A DNA stretch of 6,265 bases, taken from positions 1-6,265 of the forward strand of contig JANNLG010000154.1 in NCBI GenBank assembly GCA_031396695.1, read 5' to 3'. Below the pieces are notes generated by a model. The model was not told the DNA's origin. It saw only the letters and a list, made by a program, of their open reading frames with translations, and searched no databases. Shown piece after piece: positions 5,652 to 6,265 of the stretch. Each line of letters begins with the position of its first letter. Within the stretch, counting starts at the first letter, position 1. The position numbers were made by a program, and so were the translations under genes. This DNA is from VGRW01 sp031396695. Lineage in GTDB: Bacteria > Myxococcota_A > UBA9160 > SZUA-336.

Positions 5652-5784
5652 GCCCAACCAGGCGCTGCAACACACGCGGCGCCGCTTCGGGTCGTGGGCG
5701 GGCGTGGTACTTTGCAGCAACACAATTGTGGCGTGGCTGACGTCGGCGGCGGGAGCCGCGCAGCTGAGCGCCTAGACGTTAGGC
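5652..5784. other. attC: attC site of cassette 3 (133 bp)
   Basis: R'' is GCCCAAC (5652-5658) and R' is GTTAGGC (5778-5784), with crossover after G5778. L'' GGCGCTGCA (5661-5669) pairs with L' TGAGCGCC (5765-5772), with one extrahelical G. The long variable part (5670-5764) extends the stem with CGCGGC/GCCGCG pairs and contains a perfect 10-bp palindrome, CACAATTGTG, at 5721-5730. It is the longest of the three attC sites, within the known 57-141 bp range. Confidence 0.93.
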
Positions 5785-6061
5785 GTTTTAGGAAATTCCG
5801 ATGAAGCTAACCGTCGCCCCACTAACCCAAGAGCGCTGGGCCGATCTTGAAGCCGTGTTTGCGGGTAAAGGATGCTCATTTGCCCGCGCTTGCTGGTGCA
5901 TGGAATTTCGGTATAGCGGGACGCGACCCGAACTTGGCCGAGGCCAGGCTCGCGCGAAAGCAAATCGACTCGCTCTGAAGGGGCTGGTTGAAGACGGAAG
6001 TGTTCCCGGCCTCATTGGATATAGCGGGAAGACCCCCGTCGGCTGGATTTCGCTGGCGCCT
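5779..6061 (+). mobile_element. Gene cassette 4, interrupted by an insertion sequence
   Basis: The cassette begins TTAGGC after G5778 and contains the start of a GNAT gene. It is cut at about 6062 by an IS3-like element, so its own attC, expected to carry an R'' of GCCTAAC, is not in the window. If the element is a simple insertion, the rest of the gene and the attC should reappear on its far side. Confidence 0.85.
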
Positions 6062-6064
6062 TGA
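5801..6064 (+). pseudogene. GNAT family N-acetyltransferase, truncated by IS insertion
   Basis: Only the first 87 residues remain, where GNAT proteins of this cassette-borne type run to about 150-200. The sequence MKLTVAPLTQERWADLEAVF, a Cys-rich CSFARACWCMEF at about 25-36, and PVGWISLAP at the end match the start of acetyltransferases often found in integron cassettes. The acetyl-CoA binding motif (Q/RxxGxG/A), which comes later, is missing. The stop TGA at 6062-6064 is the first three bases of the inserted element. The start has AGGA seven bases upstream and lies 22 bp inside the cassette. The product is unlikely to bind acetyl-CoA. Confidence 0.82.
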
Positions 6065-6103
6065 CCTGAGTGGCGATTCTCGGACCGTTTGAATCCTGAG
6101 AAA

Positions 6104-6133
6104 ATGGCTTCCTGGGGAAGGAGAGGAAGCCAT
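6104..6133 (+). promoter_or_regulatory. RNA hairpin enclosing the orfA ribosome site and start codon
   Basis: ATGGCTTCC (6104-6112) and GGAAGCCAT (6125-6133) form a perfect 9-bp stem with a 12-base loop. The loop and right arm hold the Shine-Dalgarno GGAAGGAGAGG, and the last two stem bases are the first two of the orfA ATG. A transcript starting outside the element would fold this way and hide the start site. A transcript starting inside the left arm would not. Similar hairpins protect IS10 and IS200-type elements from incoming transcription. Confidence 0.55.
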
Positions 6134-6265
6134 GAAGAAGAGTCGGTTCAGCGAAGAGCAGATGGTGAAGATCCTGCGCGAGGCGGATCGGAACCCGATC
6201 GGCGAGGTCGCCAAGAAGCACGGCGTCAGCGACCAGACGATCTACGCTTGGCGTAAGCGCTTCGG
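6132..6265 (+). CDS. IS3-family transposase OrfA, start only
   Basis: Forty-four codons are visible before the window edge. MKKSRFSEEQMVKILREAD followed by EVAKKHGVSDQTIYAWRKRF is the N-terminal helix-turn-helix (HTH_Tnp_1/transposase_8 type) that binds the element's ends. A very strong ribosome site (GGAAGGAGAGG) precedes the ATG but lies in a hairpin. In this family OrfA is followed by OrfB, the DDE catalytic part, reached by a -1 frameshift; both are beyond the window. Full OrfA is usually 85-105 residues. Confidence 0.93.
   Translation, partial: MKKSRFSEEQMVKILREADRNPIGEVAKKHGVSDQTIYAWRKRF

Larger units (their letters stand above)
5081..5778 (+). mobile_element. Gene cassette 3 (BrnT-BrnA toxin-antitoxin, reverse orientation)
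   Basis: This 698-bp cassette starts TTGGGC, complementary to its own R'' GCCCAAC (5652-5658), whereas the adjoining array R' is GTTAGGC. Its two genes lie on the strand opposite to the array direction, so Pc would give antisense RNA and they need their own promoter. Toxin-antitoxin cassettes with their own promoter, often reversed, are well known in chromosomal integrons and are thought to stabilise arrays. Confidence 0.93.
6062..6265 (+). mobile_element. Left end of an IS3-family insertion sequence
   Basis: The GNAT frame stops abruptly at TGACCTGAGTGGCG (from 6062), a TG-beginning terminus expected for IS3-family ends, and an IS3-type orfA starts 70 bp further on. The exact boundary is inferred from where the GNAT homology ends. 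The right inverted repeat and target duplication lie outside the window. The element is inserted in the same direction as the cassettes. Confidence 0.8.

Noticed and set aside
5370..5804. 144-codon rightward open frame in cassette 3
   Set aside because: It is antisense to BrnT and runs through attC. BrnT and BrnA motifs are unmistakable on the other strand.
1..6265. CRISPR array, tRNA or rRNA
   Set aside because: No regularly spaced repeats, and no tRNA or rRNA signatures were seen on either strand. The only repeated units are the attC cores and the leader heptamers.

Overview
The window is a high-GC piece of bacterial chromosome carrying an integron: an integrase gene, its attI site and at least four gene cassettes, the last one cut by an insertion sequence. 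The base composition and the two flavin/F420-type oxidoreductase genes on the left suggest a soil, sediment or water bacterium, such as a Myxococcota/deltaproteobacterium-like lineage. That assignment is weak, because no rRNA or other marker gene is present.

Left flank (1-1305). A luciferase-like (LLM class) flavin-dependent oxidoreductase reads leftward off the window edge. It diverges from a gene of the pyridoxamine-phosphate-oxidase-like (PPOX) family that is broken by an out-of-frame internal deletion near 911-916. A 21-bp imperfect palindrome (700-720) lies between their starts and overlaps a good -10 element, so it is a candidate shared operator.

Integron platform (1345-2638). An apparently intact integron integrase of 329 residues reads leftward from a GTG at 2345. 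All tyrosine-recombinase catalytic residues and the integron-specific insertion are present. Its 293-bp upstream region has no gene. It holds repeated copies of the heptamer GCGACAC, a candidate rightward cassette promoter (Pc, 2570-2598) and the attI crossover point (2638/2639).

Cassette array (2639-6061). Cassette 1 encodes a lipoprotein-like alkaline phosphatase/phosphodiesterase whose C-terminal metal-binding segment lies ahead of the catalytic core, i.e. a circular permutation. Cassette 2 encodes a probably exported VOC (glyoxalase-fold) protein. Cassette 3 carries a BrnT-BrnA toxin-antitoxin pair on the opposite strand. Cassette 4 holds a GNAT acetyltransferase truncated by an IS3-like element at about 6062. 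Three complete attC sites (60, 88 and 133 bp) separate the cassettes. The first six bases of each cassette match the R'' core of that cassette's own attC, not the neighbouring core, which confirms the boundaries.

Right edge (6062-6265). This is the left end of an IS3-family element with the start of orfA. A perfect 9-bp hairpin encloses the orfA ribosome binding site and start codon. It would mute translation from transcripts entering from the cassette array.

Working together: IntI would insert and excise cassettes at attI and attC, Pc would drive the forward cassettes, and the toxin-antitoxin pair would select against loss of the array. The phosphatase, VOC protein and acetyltransferase are the adaptive cargo.
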